This document shows, piece by piece, positions 1-10,893 of a DNA stretch of 64,000 nucleotides. The position numbers were made by a program, and so were the translations under genes. The notes under the pieces are model-generated. The model worked only from the letters and a program-made list of their open reading frames with translations. It searched no databases and was not told the origin of the DNA. Source of the DNA: Dama dama (taxonomy: Eukaryota > Chordata > Mammalia > Artiodactyla > Cervidae); assembly GCF_033118175.1 (NCBI RefSeq), contig NC_083701.1, positions 71,610,001-71,674,000 of the forward strand, written 5' to 3'. Each line of letters opens with the position of its first letter. Positions within the stretch are counted from its first letter, which is position 1.

Positions 1-262
1 CTGTTCATTGGTGTGAGTGGGTATTAAGTTCCCCACTATTATTGTGTTATTGTCAATTTCCCCTTTAATAGTTGTTAGGATTTGCCTTATCTATTGAGAT
101 ACTCCTATGTTGGGTGCATGTTTATTTATAATTGTTATATCTTCTTGGATTGATCCCCTGATCTTTATGTAGTGTCCATCTTTGTCTCTTATAATGGTCT
201 TTATTTTAAAGTCTGTTTTATCTGATATAAGTGTTGTTTCTCCCGCTTTCTTTTGGTCTCCA
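1..262 (-). mobile_element. L1 fragment, left edge
   Basis: The text reads as an antisense L1 piece: phrases such as 'actattattgtgttattgtc' and 'ctgatctttatgtagtgtcc' recur in mammalian L1 antisense sequence. It enters from outside the window and stops where BovB sequence starts. Heavily diverged and non-functional. The part of L1 represented is uncertain. Confidence 0.5.
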
Positions 263-264
263 CT

Positions 265-362
265 TCAATGAGCAAGTGTCTTAATTTCATGGCCACAGTC
301 ACTGTCTATAGTGATTTTGGAGCCCAAGAAAACAAAGTCTGTTACTGTTTACATTTTCTCCC
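265..362 (-). mobile_element. BovB LINE (RTE) fragment
   Basis: About 100 bp match the antisense of the BovB reverse transcriptase C-terminal region: 'cttaatttcatggccacagt', then 'gattttggagcccaagaaaa'. The same text recurs in the larger BovB copies near 8150 and 22150. A dead fragment. Confidence 0.75.
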
Positions 363-429
363 CATCTTGAGGTATTGATTTTCTTTAATTAACAGCAATC
401 CTTTGATGGTCTAACTACCTAGTCTTTGT

Positions 430-560
430 TGCAAAACTCCTATATATCCTGACTCCTTCCTTTGCCTCTTCAGAACAGTCTCTCAGAGTGATCTGAGAAG
501 CTGTGTCCTGGTCTTGAAGTCCTCAGGATGTCTGCTGGGTAAACATAATTTTCAGCTTTT
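430..560 (+). mobile_element. Possible ERV1 LTR fragment (R/U5-like)
   Basis: The string 'tgcctcttcagaacagtctc' followed by 'gagaagctgtgtcctgg' resembles R/U5 text of artiodactyl class I LTRs and recurs in altered form at 2905-2960. There is no clear TG...CA boundary. Assignment by resemblance only. Confidence 0.4.
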
Positions 561-699
561 AGGCTGTGCAATATGTTAGTCAACAGACCTATAGCACATA
601 ACAGTTTGAACTGGCCACATTTTAAGTCTCAATAATCACACATAGCGATTGGCTACCATCCTGGACAGCACAGATCCAGAGCTATCACATGCTACCTCT

Positions 700-812
700 G
701 GGATTTAAAACCTTGACTAATGTTCAGATTCCTCTTCTATAAAATAAGAATAATAGAATTCCTTATCAACTTGACATGAGGATTAAAGAAATTCTGTAGG
801 TAAAGCACTCAT
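700..812 (+). mobile_element. MIR SINE fragment
   Basis: A diverged copy of the MIR core: 'cctcttctataaaataagaa', then 'gaggattaaagaaattctgt' and 'gtaaagcactca'. This follows the usual MIR order (exon-like 'cctcatctgtaaaatggg', then the 'gaggattaaatga' block). Ancient and shared across mammals. Confidence 0.65.
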
Positions 813-924
813 CACACCATCTGGCCAACCCCCCACCCCGTCATTCATTTCTAAATAAATAGATTAAAAAAATTCTATAGCTGTATTTTGCTTTTCCAAT
901 CCAGTGTAAGATTATAGCAGTACT

Positions 925-1125
925 CAGCATTAAATATATAGTTGATTTACAATATGTTTCAGGTGTACAACATAATGATTCAAAATTTTTATAGATTATA
1001 CTCTATATATAGTTGCTATAAAATGCTGGCTGTGTGCTCTGTGCTGAACACTGTATCTTTGTACCTTGTTTGTATTATCCAGAGTAGTGTGTACCTCAAC
1101 AGATGCTAGATTTTGTAGTCATTTT
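925..1125 (-). mobile_element. L1 3' end fragment (artiodactyl type)
   Basis: Antisense L1 3' UTR text: 'tttcaggtgtacaacataat', the block around 'tatagattatactc', then 'ctgtgctgaacactgtatct'. Related 3' end text occurs near 24.9 and 36.65 kb. Confidence 0.6.
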
Positions 1126-2680
1126 TGTATCAAAAAAGAATAGTTAATGATATAACTGAACATGTTGTGAGGGAGGTCAGAAATATTTTCTTACAAACTG
1201 AGGAAACCAAGTTTTGATGATGGGTTAATCTTTAATCAGAGAACAGGGAACCCCCATCCCATCTTTTGCTTATAATTGTAAGCCAATTTTCAATAAACTA
1301 AGAAGATCACTATCTCCAATGGAAATTTTTTCATTGTTTAGAATACAGCTCCTGTGTTTTTGGGTCTAGCAGTCTAGTGTTTCATTGCCTTTGAGCTACT
1401 TTACAACTCTGAAAATTGCCAGTAACTGATAGCAATGCAAAATAATTCCTGTTCTTAGACATGCAAATAAATTCTGTTTGGTGGAGGTTCAATTGACTCT
1501 TCCCCTTTCCTCCCGGGGTGGGGGGGTCAATTTTTTATATTAATTTGTAACTTCTTTTCTACATTTCTTCACTAAGGAACATTTACTCCATAAAAATTTG
1601 TACTTGTTTGACTTTTCCTTTGAACCAGTTGCAACATATACCTAATTTCCTCATTAATAACTAGCTAAATAAAATATTTAACATGTGATCATTTTGTATC
1701 TTCATGAGAATCTTGGTTATACCCCTTTCAGATAATTATTCTTTAACATAGTAATATGACATTATATTATCAGATTTATAAGTTAATATAAATGAGCTCA
1801 ATAAAAATTCCCTAAACTTTAAAGAATTAGGGTTCCCTCTTTTCTCTTCCTGATTTTGGTTGTGATCATACATGGTTAAAATCTTTCTGTGAAAGGTCCT
1901 GAGCTTTGCCTTTGAAAACACCACAGAACAAGGGGACATAGATAAATGATTATGAAATGAATTAATATTCCAACAGAAGTATGTACAAGTTGGTGGAAGT
2001 CTTTAGTTGGTGGAACTGATGGGTGGAGGTGTTCAGGAGATGTTTTACTTGAGGCAGAAATCTTTGAACTAGTGTGGGGAGCTGAAAAGGAAATCTTTGG
2101 ATAAAAAAAGGATAGTGAGGTCATTTGGGGCAGGTGCTGTAATATATATATTTTTCTTTCTCCCTGATTTTATACCTAAATTGCTTAATTAAGAAAGTGC
2201 CTCTGTAAGATTCTTTTTTCTTTTATGGCCTAAATGCATAAATCTGGCAAGTGCATACAACCTTTTATAGCAATTCAAAACTATTAGGCCTGCTTCCTCT
2301 GACTTGCATCAGGATGAATAAACATAGTCTGATCAAGTGGAAACTTGTTATGCTGCCTTTCTCTCGTTTTTAAAGTAATCAAAGGAGAGTTCTTGAAGCT
2401 TGAGTGTCTCACCTGTGCTACTTGATGGTACATTTATTTTGTTTATCCTGCTTTTGGGAAATTCAGAAGTGGCTTGACATTTGCATTGCTAATAAATTGC
2501 TTCCAAATTGCACTGGTAGTTCACTTAGCTTAGATCAGTGACTGGTGTTTGAAAAAGGTTGTCTGTTCGTTGTTGTTATGACTACATATCTTTAAAGAGT
2601 AATGTTTTCACATGTAAAACAGACAATGTTTTCTACCATCCTGTTCTACAAGAATTGAGAAATTAGTCATTGTAGTCACT
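1126..2680. other. Unassigned AT-rich stretch
   Basis: No recognised repeat or gene. Two overlapping minus-strand reading frames (1736-1939 and 1876-2124) have no family resemblance and no coding-like composition. A short G-rich run lies near 1514-1526. The block at 2340-2560 is less AT-rich and could be old unique DNA. Confidence 0.6.
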
Positions 2681-2689
2681 GACCTACCA

Positions 2690-3010
2690 CATACCTTAGA
2701 AAAGAATTCAGGTCAAAGGAAAACTAACAGAACAGGTCCTCAGATAGTTAGATATTTCTAGGAGGAATTTTTATGTACCCAAAGTTTTGCATCTTCTCAT
2801 ACTTAGCAAAGCACTGCAATTATTAAATGAGATATCTGATCCTTGTGAATAGCAGTAACATTTCAGTGAGATCTTGACTATACTACATATAGTGGTTCCC
2901 CTCCTATCTCTTCAATTTTTCAGAGCTACCTGAGAGGCTGTGTCTCAGACTATAGTTCCCAGGAAGACCCATCTCACAGCTCTTACATGGCATGTTTCTT
3001 TTCATGTTGA
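2690..3010 (+). mobile_element. ERV1 LTR-like fragment
   Basis: Positions 2730-2860 are the inverted counterpart of 5950-6090, with roughly 75-80% identity by eye over about 125 bp, so both come from the same repeat family in opposite orientation. The 2905-2960 block ('gagctacctgagaggctgtg') resembles R/U5 of artiodactyl class I LTRs. Outer boundaries are unclear; a (GT)n tract follows directly. Confidence 0.5.
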
Positions 3011-3017
3011 CACTTAT

Positions 3018-3020
<3 letters not shown>

Positions 3021-3064
<44 letters not shown>
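3021..3064 (+). repeat. (GT)n microsatellite
   Basis: About 22 uninterrupted GT units directly abutting a Bov SINE. Likely polymorphic. Confidence 0.95.
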
Positions 3065-3066
<2 letters not shown>

Positions 3067-3195
3067 CTAGTTGCTCAGTCACGTCCAACTCTTTGTGACC
3101 CCATGGTCTGTAACCTGCCAGGCTCCTCTGTCCATGGAATTCTCCAGGCAAGGATACTGGAGTGGGTCACCATTTCCTTCTCCTATACATATACA
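3065..3195 (-). mobile_element. Bov-A type SINE, no tRNA head
   Basis: Antisense SINE body: 'gttgctcagtcacgtccaac', 'tgtccatggaattctccagg', 'ggatactggagtgggt', stopping at 'ccttctcc'. The tRNA-related promoter half is absent, so this is a BovB-derived monomer or a truncated Bov-tA. Confidence 0.85.
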
Positions 3196-3280
3196 CACAC
3201 ACATATATATTAGTATATTCAGAATGATCATCACTGGGCCCAGAAAAGGAAGGCCATATATATATATATATCTCCTTTAT
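3195..3280. repeat. CA/TA simple repeats around a short ERV duplicate
   Basis: Short (AC)n and (TA)n runs surround 3220-3255. That short segment duplicates 4263-4298 and is therefore also an envelope-tail remnant. Confidence 0.6.
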
Positions 3281-3479
3281 ATATGACAGATCTTAGTATC
3301 CATCTTTACAATTTTCTTCTTCATTCTAAGCTTTTATGTTACCAAATCTAAAGAACATCTCATCATCATCTAACTGATTAACCAAAGAAGAAATCCAAGA
3401 TACTATTTTAGTCTATGTGGTCTCTTCTTCCTTGTTCAATCAATCACCAGATTCAAAACTTGACGTTTGATTCAAATGT

Positions 3480-4130
3480 TGATCTGAACTAGCCTTCTTT
3501 ATCCCCAAGATCTGTGATCCAGTTTATCCGTTTGTTGCAGGAAGTGGGACCACTTCTAGGGCCTGAGACCGTGCTCCTATCTAACACTCGGAAGTGAACT
3601 GTCCAAGGAGACACACGTGCTGACAAAGCAAGAAGCTACTGGGGAGGCCGCCCGGGTGCAGAGCAGGAAGGCAGGGGAGCCCAGGAGGATGGCACTGTCG
3701 CAGGCTCCCAGGCCTTGGTTTTATGGTCATTGGGGTAGTTCCTGGGTTTTCTCCAAATTCAGGGTCCTTCTTGGTGGCACATCAATGCCTCAGCGAAGAT
3801 GGCTTCCAGCAAGAAGAATTCTGTGAATCTGAGAGGACGTAGAATCTGTAGTCTCCTTTCTCTTTCTGACCTTTCTCCGATTCTTCAGGTTGGTGGTAGC
3901 TTATGGGTTCCTCCTTCCTTACCAGGACCTCCTGTTTAAGATAACTTATGCAAGCAGTCACTATTGGGCCTGGCAAGGGTGGGTGGTTTCAGCTGGTTCA
4001 CCTAACAACTCCACCCTGAGAGACTTCATACTCAAGATACCTCTGTTTCTTTCTTCTGTAACTATTAATACTCCCTGATGAGAGTGGGCGGAGTCCTGTC
4101 TGGTGGAGTAGTAGTCTCTCTCTTTTTGAT
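3480..4130 (-). mobile_element. Probable 3' LTR and flank of an ERV1 on the minus strand
   Basis: This lies immediately downstream, on the minus strand, of an envelope tail remnant ending at 4131, where a gammaretroviral 3' LTR would be. The GC-rich block 3640-3720 reads on the minus strand as a promoter-like stretch following 'ccataaaaccaaggcctggg', as in U3/R of class I LTRs. Exact LTR ends are not visible. A SINE and microsatellite lie between it and 3020. Confidence 0.4.
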
Positions 4131-4298
4131 CTAGGTTGAGATGTTCTGTGCCTGAAACTGGCATTCACCCTCGTAGGAAAATTTAGCCTGTAATTGTTGG
4201 ACCCTGTCAGAGATGAACCTTGTAAGTAGTTGAAACAGACAGAGGCCAGAAATGAGGCCTAGCAGAATGATCATCACGGGATCCAGGAAAGGAAGGCA
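4131..4298 (-). pseudogene. ERV envelope transmembrane (TM) C-terminal remnant
   Basis: Reading the minus strand from 4298 down gives an open stretch of about 55 codons ending in a stop at 4133-4131. Its pattern is Pro/Leu-rich entry, a long hydrophobic run of Leu/Ile/Val with Cys, then a basic and Gln-rich cytoplasmic tail. That is the layout of a gammaretrovirus-type TM membrane anchor and tail. No intact upstream frame is visible, so it is a dead fragment. A 36-bp piece of the same region is repeated directly at 3220-3255. Confidence 0.6.
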
Positions 4299-5164
4299 AA
4301 ATTTGGGGTGAGGGTTTCAGGGTGTGTGACTATCTTCTGATTGGTTGTTGGGCAGGTAGGTGCTCTAGGAACAGGGTGGTGTTCTAAGAATCTTTGAACT
4401 CAGCCAGAAGTTACCATCCTCGAGAGGTGGGGACCTCAACAAATTCTTGTGCACACTTCTTGAGGAGGAACCAGGACCCTACCCCAAGGCTGTCCCACCA
4501 TTTGATTTCTCCTCCTCTATTCCTGTATTCCTTCCCTTCCCTGGTTAATAAGTCTTTGAATTTTACCTGTGGAGCTCAGGGAAGGTCAACGAGGCTGAAT
4601 GAAGTCCATATTCTATCAGCAAGAAACAAGTGGCACAGAAAGGGTTTGTGTTCTGGAACCCCAAGTGGGCTGCACCCTTTCAATTCAAGGAGTGAGGTGG
4701 TGATGACTCTGGCCGTTTCCTGCTAAAATAGGGCACAGTCCAGCCTCGGTTGGGAAACTTGACACTGAATTGGAAATATTTCTGAGTCCCAAGCCCTGGA
4801 TCTGAATCTTATATGATTAAAACCTCAACCTATTGGTCTCTCATTTTGGTGTAACAGACCCACAATAGAGGTAGTTGAAGGAGTGGCAATTGGAATTTTA
4901 ATAGACTAAAAAAAGCCCCTCATTTCTTTTCAGGAGAATAAGCCTAAAACTCAGTCCAGACTGGGCACACTGGAGAGACCTATAGCCAGGTAGCCACCTG
5001 TCTAGTTTCATCTAGCTAGGTTTTAACTTTTAATGTGGTATTAGCACATAGATAACAGACGCTATTGTTCATCATACTCGCTTCATTTTGTTAATGTATG
5101 ATCTAAAGCAATTCCATCACTTAAAAATGACATAGTTATGAAAAGAAACTTTTAAAAAGTAAGG
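4299..5164 (-). other. Degenerate stretch, possibly ERV internal sequence
   Basis: It lies upstream, on the minus strand, of the TM remnant, where envelope sequence would be expected. I could not read a continuous env frame. The + strand frame at 4394-4726 shows no recognisable family. Treated as probable but unproven ERV debris. Confidence 0.3.
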
Positions 5165-5762
5165 TTGCAGTTACCAGCTGCCGGCAGACACTGTTCTGAG
5201 AATGACTGATGTCATATTGAGAGTTAACTCAGACAGGTTGATAAGGAGTCCAAGCCTAAGGCCCCTTTAAGGAGGAGGTGAACATGCTCTCCTTTGCACA
5301 TTCTTTTGCCTCAGACATACAGGCCCCATAGGCAGCAGTATCTCTTGCTCAAGGATTGACATTTTTGACCTCAGAATGTGTGTTATGGGAGAATGTCTAG
5401 GTAAAACTTGCACAGCTTTGAGCTCTGGGTTAACCTGTACCTTCTGGCTAATCTCATGCCGATGTCATCCCAGGATGTATGTTATGAGAAAGGGTCTGGG
5501 CAAAATTTTCACAGCCTTGAGGTATTTTTTTTTCTATTCTCAACAGCTAGCAGAAAAGTATACAATGCCCTGCTTAAAACAAGCAAGGCAGGTAATCCTT
5601 CTACCCACTTCTGATGTCTATGTCAGAAGCTTTTTTCTGTCACTAGCACTTCAATAAAATTTCTATTACACAAAGCTCTGAGTGACTGAGACTGTCTTTG
5701 GTCCTGGAGTTAAAGCTTCTCCTTCAGAGACCACGCCATAAGCTTTCATCTGTCATCTTGGG
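5165..5762 (+). mobile_element. ERV1 LTR (BTLTR1-like), + strand
   Basis: The segment resembles a ruminant class I LTR: 'cagctgccggcagacactgt', 'gagaatgactgatgtcat', two related 'atgtgtgttatggg'-type motifs about 90 bp apart, 'acttcaataaaatttct' as a polyadenylation signal, then a U5 reading 'gctctgagtgactgag'. It is followed by a primer-binding-like sequence, so this is probably a 5' LTR and not a solo one. It appears to sit inside older minus-strand ERV sequence. Confidence 0.65.
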
Positions 5763-5776
5763 GGTTCATCCTGGAT
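5757..5776 (+). other. Retroviral primer-binding-site-like sequence (tRNA-Pro type)
   Basis: The string 'cttgggggttcatcctgga' is a mutated version of the tRNA-Pro primer-binding site usual in gammaretroviruses. It begins at the LTR 3' edge, where a primer-binding site must be. It supports + strand orientation for the LTR at 5165. Confidence 0.6.
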
Positions 5777-6300
5777 CCCAAGACAAGGTGTAAACTCTCA
5801 GTATAAGTCTGACACAGCTCAGAAGACTCAAGTTCTTAGCCATACAAGGACTTGTGTGAAATCACACCCATAGTATCATCTGTTATTTCCTTGAATGTCT
5901 GAACCATAGCTACTCCATTTTGACTTTTAATTGTAATATTCTACCTAATAGCCAAATCAGATATCACTGTTAATGATCTTAGTCTATCTCTAGGTATGAG
6001 AAGATGCAAAATTTGGGCTCATAATATCTTCTCCTGGAAATATGTAACTATCCGAAGGCCTGTCCTGCTAGTTTTTCCCAGAGAACAGAGTAGTGACTTT
6101 CCTGATCTCCACCCTGAACTCCCTTCAGGGGGGTATTGAAGGCAAGCAGCTGCAGCAGCTCATGATTTAATCTGTATAGAGGCAGATGGAAAGTGCTCAT
6201 TTCCATCAGGAGAGCCCCCTTCATGGTAGTAAATCTGACTATTATTTGGGGGGCATTTCATGACCCTTTTGTCCCATGGTGCTAGGAATGCTCATTCCCA
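5777..6300 (-). mobile_element. ERV1 LTR-like or internal fragment, minus strand
   Basis: Positions 5950-6090 are the inverted match of the LTR-like block at 2730-2860. The neighbouring text at 6090-6140 ('gatctccaccctgaactccc') read on the other strand also resembles class I LTR U3. It is disrupted and lies next to the + strand LTR at 5165, giving a head-to-head mosaic. Confidence 0.4.
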
Positions 6301-7389
6301 AGCCAGGTGAAAATTTTTCTAATACACTACTCAATTCACTATCTTTGAACTAGGCCTCATTAACAGTTGCCAAAAAGTCTCTGGACCTCCTATCTTATGG
6401 TCAAGAAGAATATTCCCTCTTGTTGCTTCTTCCTATATCTAGAATTACAGTATTATCATCATTGAGCTTACATGGAACTATATATCATCATTTTGTCAGA
6501 GGATTAATCACACAATTTGGCAATGTAAGAAACCACCAATTCTGTAAAACAGGTGAAATACTAACAACATAGCTAGTGTATTAGAAAAGTCATAAGTAAG
6601 CATTAAGCCAAGAACTTCCGTTAGATATGGTCCAATATGTCCCACGTCATCTGACTTAGCCTGTTCTGCATCAATTCTTACATTTAAGGAAATATTATAT
6701 TAGTACTGTCCATCATTACCCAGCCCAGTGTCCTAGTGTTTCTAGACTGTTAATCCTTAGTATGATTTAATTGTTCCCACCACAGAGGAGCCTTTAAACT
6801 TAAATTACCATAGCCTGGTGTAAACTACATAAATATACCCCATAATTCTGGGAGGTCTTATTTCTTAGCTGAAATTTCTATTGTTGCTCTGATTGAGCCT
6901 AAGTAATAGAGGAAAATTCACATTTATAGCTAGCATCAGAGTAAGCATTAATGATTGGCTAGGGGAGGGTATTCCGTATAGCAATATCAGTACTGGCCTA
7001 AACAGAAATATGATTTCTTTCTTTTATTATAGAATAAATTTCCCAAGAGCCTTGGAGTGGAGAAACCCACCAAGGTCATCCAGAAGTACTAGACGCAGGT
7101 AATTGGCCACAAACTCAACAATTGGATTGATTTTTAAAATTAGCATAAGATCATGCCCACATTTGATTCACTTGCAAAGCTCCAAGAAGTCAAGGAAACA
7201 TTATAAAAGATCATAAGTCAGGTCTAGGATCTTGGGCAATCTGTCTATTTCTGATGTCCTCTTCTCATCATGGTGTGAGTATAGTTTCTCCTTTGGTTGA
7301 GCATTGTTTTAAGGTGATTTTGAAGTCAGTCACTCTCTTCACAGGCCAGTACAGTGAAGGGGTCTTTTGTTAGTGAAAATTAATCTAAG
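6301..7389. other. Degenerate, probable ERV internal sequence
   Basis: It lies between an integrase tail remnant (7390-7545, minus strand) and LTR-like debris, so minus-strand env sequence is expected. Many stops in all frames. No domain can be read with confidence. Confidence 0.3.
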
Positions 7390-7545
7390 AGTCCATTCCT
7401 TTCAGTTTCACTGTGCATGAGCTAGCTAAGAGTACCTGATAAGGGTCCTTCTATCCAGGTTGGAGATAGTCTTTTAAATTTTGTCTTTCCCAACATGCAC
7501 GTCTCCTGGTTGCAGGTCATGGGGCATCAGATTTGCATTTAAATG
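7390..7545 (-). pseudogene. ERV integrase C-terminal remnant (end of pol)
   Basis: On the minus strand from about 7528 the reading shows the spaced pattern Pro-Gly-Asp ... Lys ... Leu-x-Pro-x-Trp-x-x-Gly-Pro, the hallmark of the C-terminal GPY/F-type module of gammaretroviral integrase. One frameshift and one stop interrupt it. It fixes a minus-strand class I ERV, with env expected toward lower coordinates. Confidence 0.6.
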
Positions 7546-7625
7546 ATAGATTACTGAGATAAGCTTCAGAATCAAACTTAGAGTGTCCTTCAATTAAGCT
7601 TTAACATAACATGCCATCAAGGAAT

Positions 7626-9487
7626 TACTTCAGTTCAGTTCAGTCACTCAGTTGTGTCCAACTCTTTGCCACCCCATTGACTGCAGCATGCCAGGCTTCC
7701 CTGTCCATCATTAACTCCTGGAGCTTACTCAAACTCATGTCCAAAACGTTGGTGATGCCATCCAACCATCTCACCCTCTGTCGTCCCATTCTCCTCCCAT
7801 CTTCAATCTTTCCCAGCATCAGAGTCTTTTCTAATGAGTCAGCTCTTTGCATCAGGTGGCCAAAGTATTGGAGTTTCAGCTTTAGCATCAGTCCTCCCAA
7901 TGAGTATTCAGGGTTGATTTCCTTTAGGATTGACTGGTTTGATTTCCTTGCTGTTCAAGGTATTCTCAAGAGTCTTCTCCAGCACCACAGTTGGAAAGTG
8001 TCAATTCTTCAGCACTCAGCTTTCTTTATGGTCCAACTCTCACATCCATACATGACTACTGGAAAAACCACGGCCTTGACTATATAGACCTTTGTCGGCA
8101 AAGTAATGTCTCTGTTTTTTAATATCCTATCTAGATTTGTTATAACTTTCCTCCCAAAGAACAAGTGTAGTTTAATTTCATGGCTGCAGTCACCATCGGC
8201 AGTGATTTTGGAGCCCAAGAAAATGATATCTGTAACAGTTTCCACTTTTTCCCCATCTATTTGCTATAAGTGATGGGACAGGATGCCAGGATCTTAGTTT
8301 TTTGAATGTTGCATTTTAAGTCAAATTTTTCACTCTTCTCTTTCACCGTCATCAATAAGCTCTTTTGTTCCTCTTTGCTTTCTGCCAGTAGTGTGGTATT
8401 TGCATATCTGAGGTTGTTGATATTTCTCCTGGCAATCTTGATTCCAGCTTGTGCTTCATCCAGCCCATCATTTTCATGATGTACTCTGCATATAAGTTAA
8501 ATAAGCAGGGTGACAGTACACAGCCTTGACGTGCTCCTTTCCCGATTTTGAGCCAGTCTGTTGTTCCATGTCTGGCTGTAACAGTTGCTTATTGATCTGT
8601 ATACAGGTTTCTCAGGAGGCAGTTAATGTGGTTTGGCATTTCCATCTCTTTAAGATTTTTTCACACTTTGCTGTGATCCACACAGTCAAAAGCTCTAGTG
8701 TAGACAATGAAGCAGAAGTAGATGTTTTCCAGGAATTCTCTTTATTTTTCTATGATCCAACAGTTGTTGGGAATTTGGTGACTGCTTCCTCTGTCTTTTC
8801 TAAATCCAGCTTGTACATCTGGAAGTTCTCAGTTCATCTACTGTTGAAACCTAGTTTGAAGGATTCTGAGCATTACTTTTCCAGCATGAGAAATGAGTGC
8901 AATTGTGTGGTAGTTTGGACATTCTTTGGTATTACCTTTCTTTGAGATTGGAATGAAAATTGACCTTTTCCAGTCATGGGCCATTGCTGAGTTTTCCAAA
9001 TTTGCTGGCATATTGAGTGCAGTACTTTAACATCATCTTTGAGGATTTGAAATAGCTCAGCTGAAATTCCATCACCTTCACTAGCTTTGTTTGTAGTAAT
9101 GCTCACTAAGGCCTCCTTGACTTCATACTCCAGGATGTCTAGTTCTAGATGAGTGACCATGCCTTCATGGTTATTTGGGTCATTAAGACCTTTTTCATAC
9201 GCTTTTTTATATATTCTTTCCACCACTTCTTAATCTCTTCTGCTTCTGTTAAATCCTTTCTGGTTTTGTCCTTTATTGACCTTATCTCTGCATGAAATGT
9301 TCCCTTGGTATCTGTAATTTTCTTGAAGAGATCTCTAGCCTTTCCCATTCTATTGTTTTCCTCTATTTCTTTGCACTGATCACTTAAGGAGGTTTCCTTA
9401 TCTCTCCTTGCTTTTCTTTGGAACTCTGCATTCAAATGGGTATATCCTTCCCTTTCTCCTTTGCCTTTCACTTCTCTTCTTTTCTCA
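7626..9487 (-). mobile_element. BovB LINE, 5'-truncated (about 1.86 kb)
   Basis: Antisense BovB starts at the 3' tail ('cagttcagttcagtcactca') and runs back through the RT C-terminal region, the RT core and into the endonuclease-RT linker near 9450. Translated pieces on the minus strand at 7640-7900, 8009-8245, 8873-9226 and 9145-9624 show the RTE-type RT order but in different frames. The catalytic Tyr-Ala-Asp-Asp site near 8410 reads Tyr-Ala-Asn because of a deletion. The right edge abuts L1 ORF2 at 9488. No target-site duplication found. Confidence 0.92.
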
Positions 9488-9825
9488 GAACCTGATATAG
9501 GAGCACCTAAATATATAAAACAAATTTTGACAGGCACACAGAGAGAAATTGACAATGATGTAATAAAAATAAACTTTATAACCCCACTTATATCGATGGA
9601 CAGATTATCCAGAGAGAAAATCAATACGAAAATAGGGGTGAAACATTACACCAGATGTACTTGAGAGATATCTATAGGAAATCCATCCAAAAATAATAGA
9701 ATACATATTACTTTTAAGGGTACATGAAATAGTCTTCAGGCTAAATCACATGCTATGCTCCAAAACAAATCTCAATGAATAAGAAGACAGAAATTATACC
9801 AAGCTTTTTTTTTGACAACAATATT
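9488..9825 (+). mobile_element. L1 ORF2 endonuclease segment (first block of a split L1)
   Basis: The reading matches L1 ORF2 text: 'gatataggagcacctaaata', 'caccccacttatatcgatgg', 'cagatgtacttgagag'. The next L1 phrase ('atgaaactagaaatcaatca') resumes at 10608 after a BovB. This is the first of several blocks of one + strand L1 that continues to about 15020. Confidence 0.85.
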
Positions 9826-10606
9826 TTTGTTCAGTCACTGAGCTTTGTCTGACTCTTTTTGACTCCATGAAGAGTCCTGCAGCACACCAGGTTTCCTTGT
9901 CCTTCGCTGTCTCCCTGAGTTTGCTCAAATTCTTGTCCATTGAATCAGTGATGTCATTCAACCATCTCATCCTCTGTCATCCCCTTCTCCTCTTGCCCTC
10001 AATCTTTCCCAGCATCAGGGTCTTTTCCAATGAGTCAGCTCTTCACATCAGGTGGCCAAGGTATTGGAGCTTCTGCTTCAGCATCAGTCCTTCCAATGAA
10101 TCTTCAGGGTTGGTTGCCTTTTGGATTGACAGGTTTGATCTCCTTACAGTCCAAGGGATTGTCAAATATCTTCTCAGCACCACAATTTGAAGGCATCAAT
10201 TCTTCTGCACTCAGCCTTCTTTATGGTCCAACTCTCACATCTGTACGTGACTACTGGAAAAACCATACCTCTGACTATGCAGAACTTTGTCAGCAAAGTG
10301 ATGTCTCTGGTTTTTCATATGCTGTCTAGGTTTGTCAAAGCTTTTCTTCCAAGGAGCAACTGTCTTTTAATTTCATGTCTGCAGTCACAGTACACATTGA
10401 TTTTGGAGTCCAAGAACAGGAAATCTGGCAAGTTCCTCTGTTTCCCTGTCTATTTGCCATGAAGTGATAGGACTGGATGCCATGATCTTTGTTTTCTGAA
10501 TATTGAGTTTTAAGTCAACATTTTTACTCTTCTCTTTCAGCTTCATCAAGAGGCTCCTTGTTTCATCTTCACTTTCTGCCATTAAAGTGGTTATCATCTA
10601 CATATC
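9826..10606 (-). mobile_element. BovB LINE copy inserted in L1 ORF2
   Basis: Antisense BovB from its 3' end ('gttcagtcactgagctttgt') to just before the RT catalytic site ('gccattaaagtggttatcat'). Shorter + and - frames are BovB shadows. L1 ORF2 flanks it on both sides in the same orientation, so it is a secondary insertion. Flanks may share a short ambiguous 'acaatat/acatat' duplication. Confidence 0.9.
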
Positions 10607-10764
10607 ATGATGAAACTAGAAATCAATCAGAGGATGAAATGTGGGAAAAGATAAACAAGTGGAGAGAGTATAACATGCTACTCAAAATCAAGGGATTCAT
10701 AAAGAAATCAGAGAAGATGTCAGAATATACCTTGAGAAAAATTTAAAAAAATTAAAACTTTCAG
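10607..10764 (+). mobile_element. L1 ORF2, second block
   Basis: Continues the L1 reading after the BovB: 'gaaactagaaatcaatcaga', 'gtggagagagtataacatgc', 'gggattcataaagaaatcag'. Confidence 0.85.
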
Positions 10765-10893
10765 GAATCTGTGTGCTCCGTTGCTCAGTTTTGAGGCTGA
10801 TTCTTTGCGATGCCTGTTGGCTTCTCTGTCCATGGAATTCTCCAGACAACAATACTGGAACGAGTTGCAATTTCCTTCTCCAAGATCTATGCA
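10765..10893 (-). mobile_element. Bov-A type SINE in L1
   Basis: A diverged antisense SINE body: 'ccgttgctcagttttgaggc', 'tgtccatggaattctccaga', 'caatttccttctcc'. L1 ORF2 text continues after it. The tRNA head is missing. Confidence 0.8.

Noticed and set aside
1505..1530. G-quadruplex
   Set aside because: A single G7 run with only one other short G-run nearby does not provide the four tracts needed.
4131..4298. Usable retroviral envelope gene
   Set aside because: Only the last part of TM is readable; no upstream frame, surface subunit or signal peptide survives.
7611..8087. 158-codon + strand protein
   Set aside because: It is the antisense shadow of BovB; similar frames appear opposite every BovB copy.
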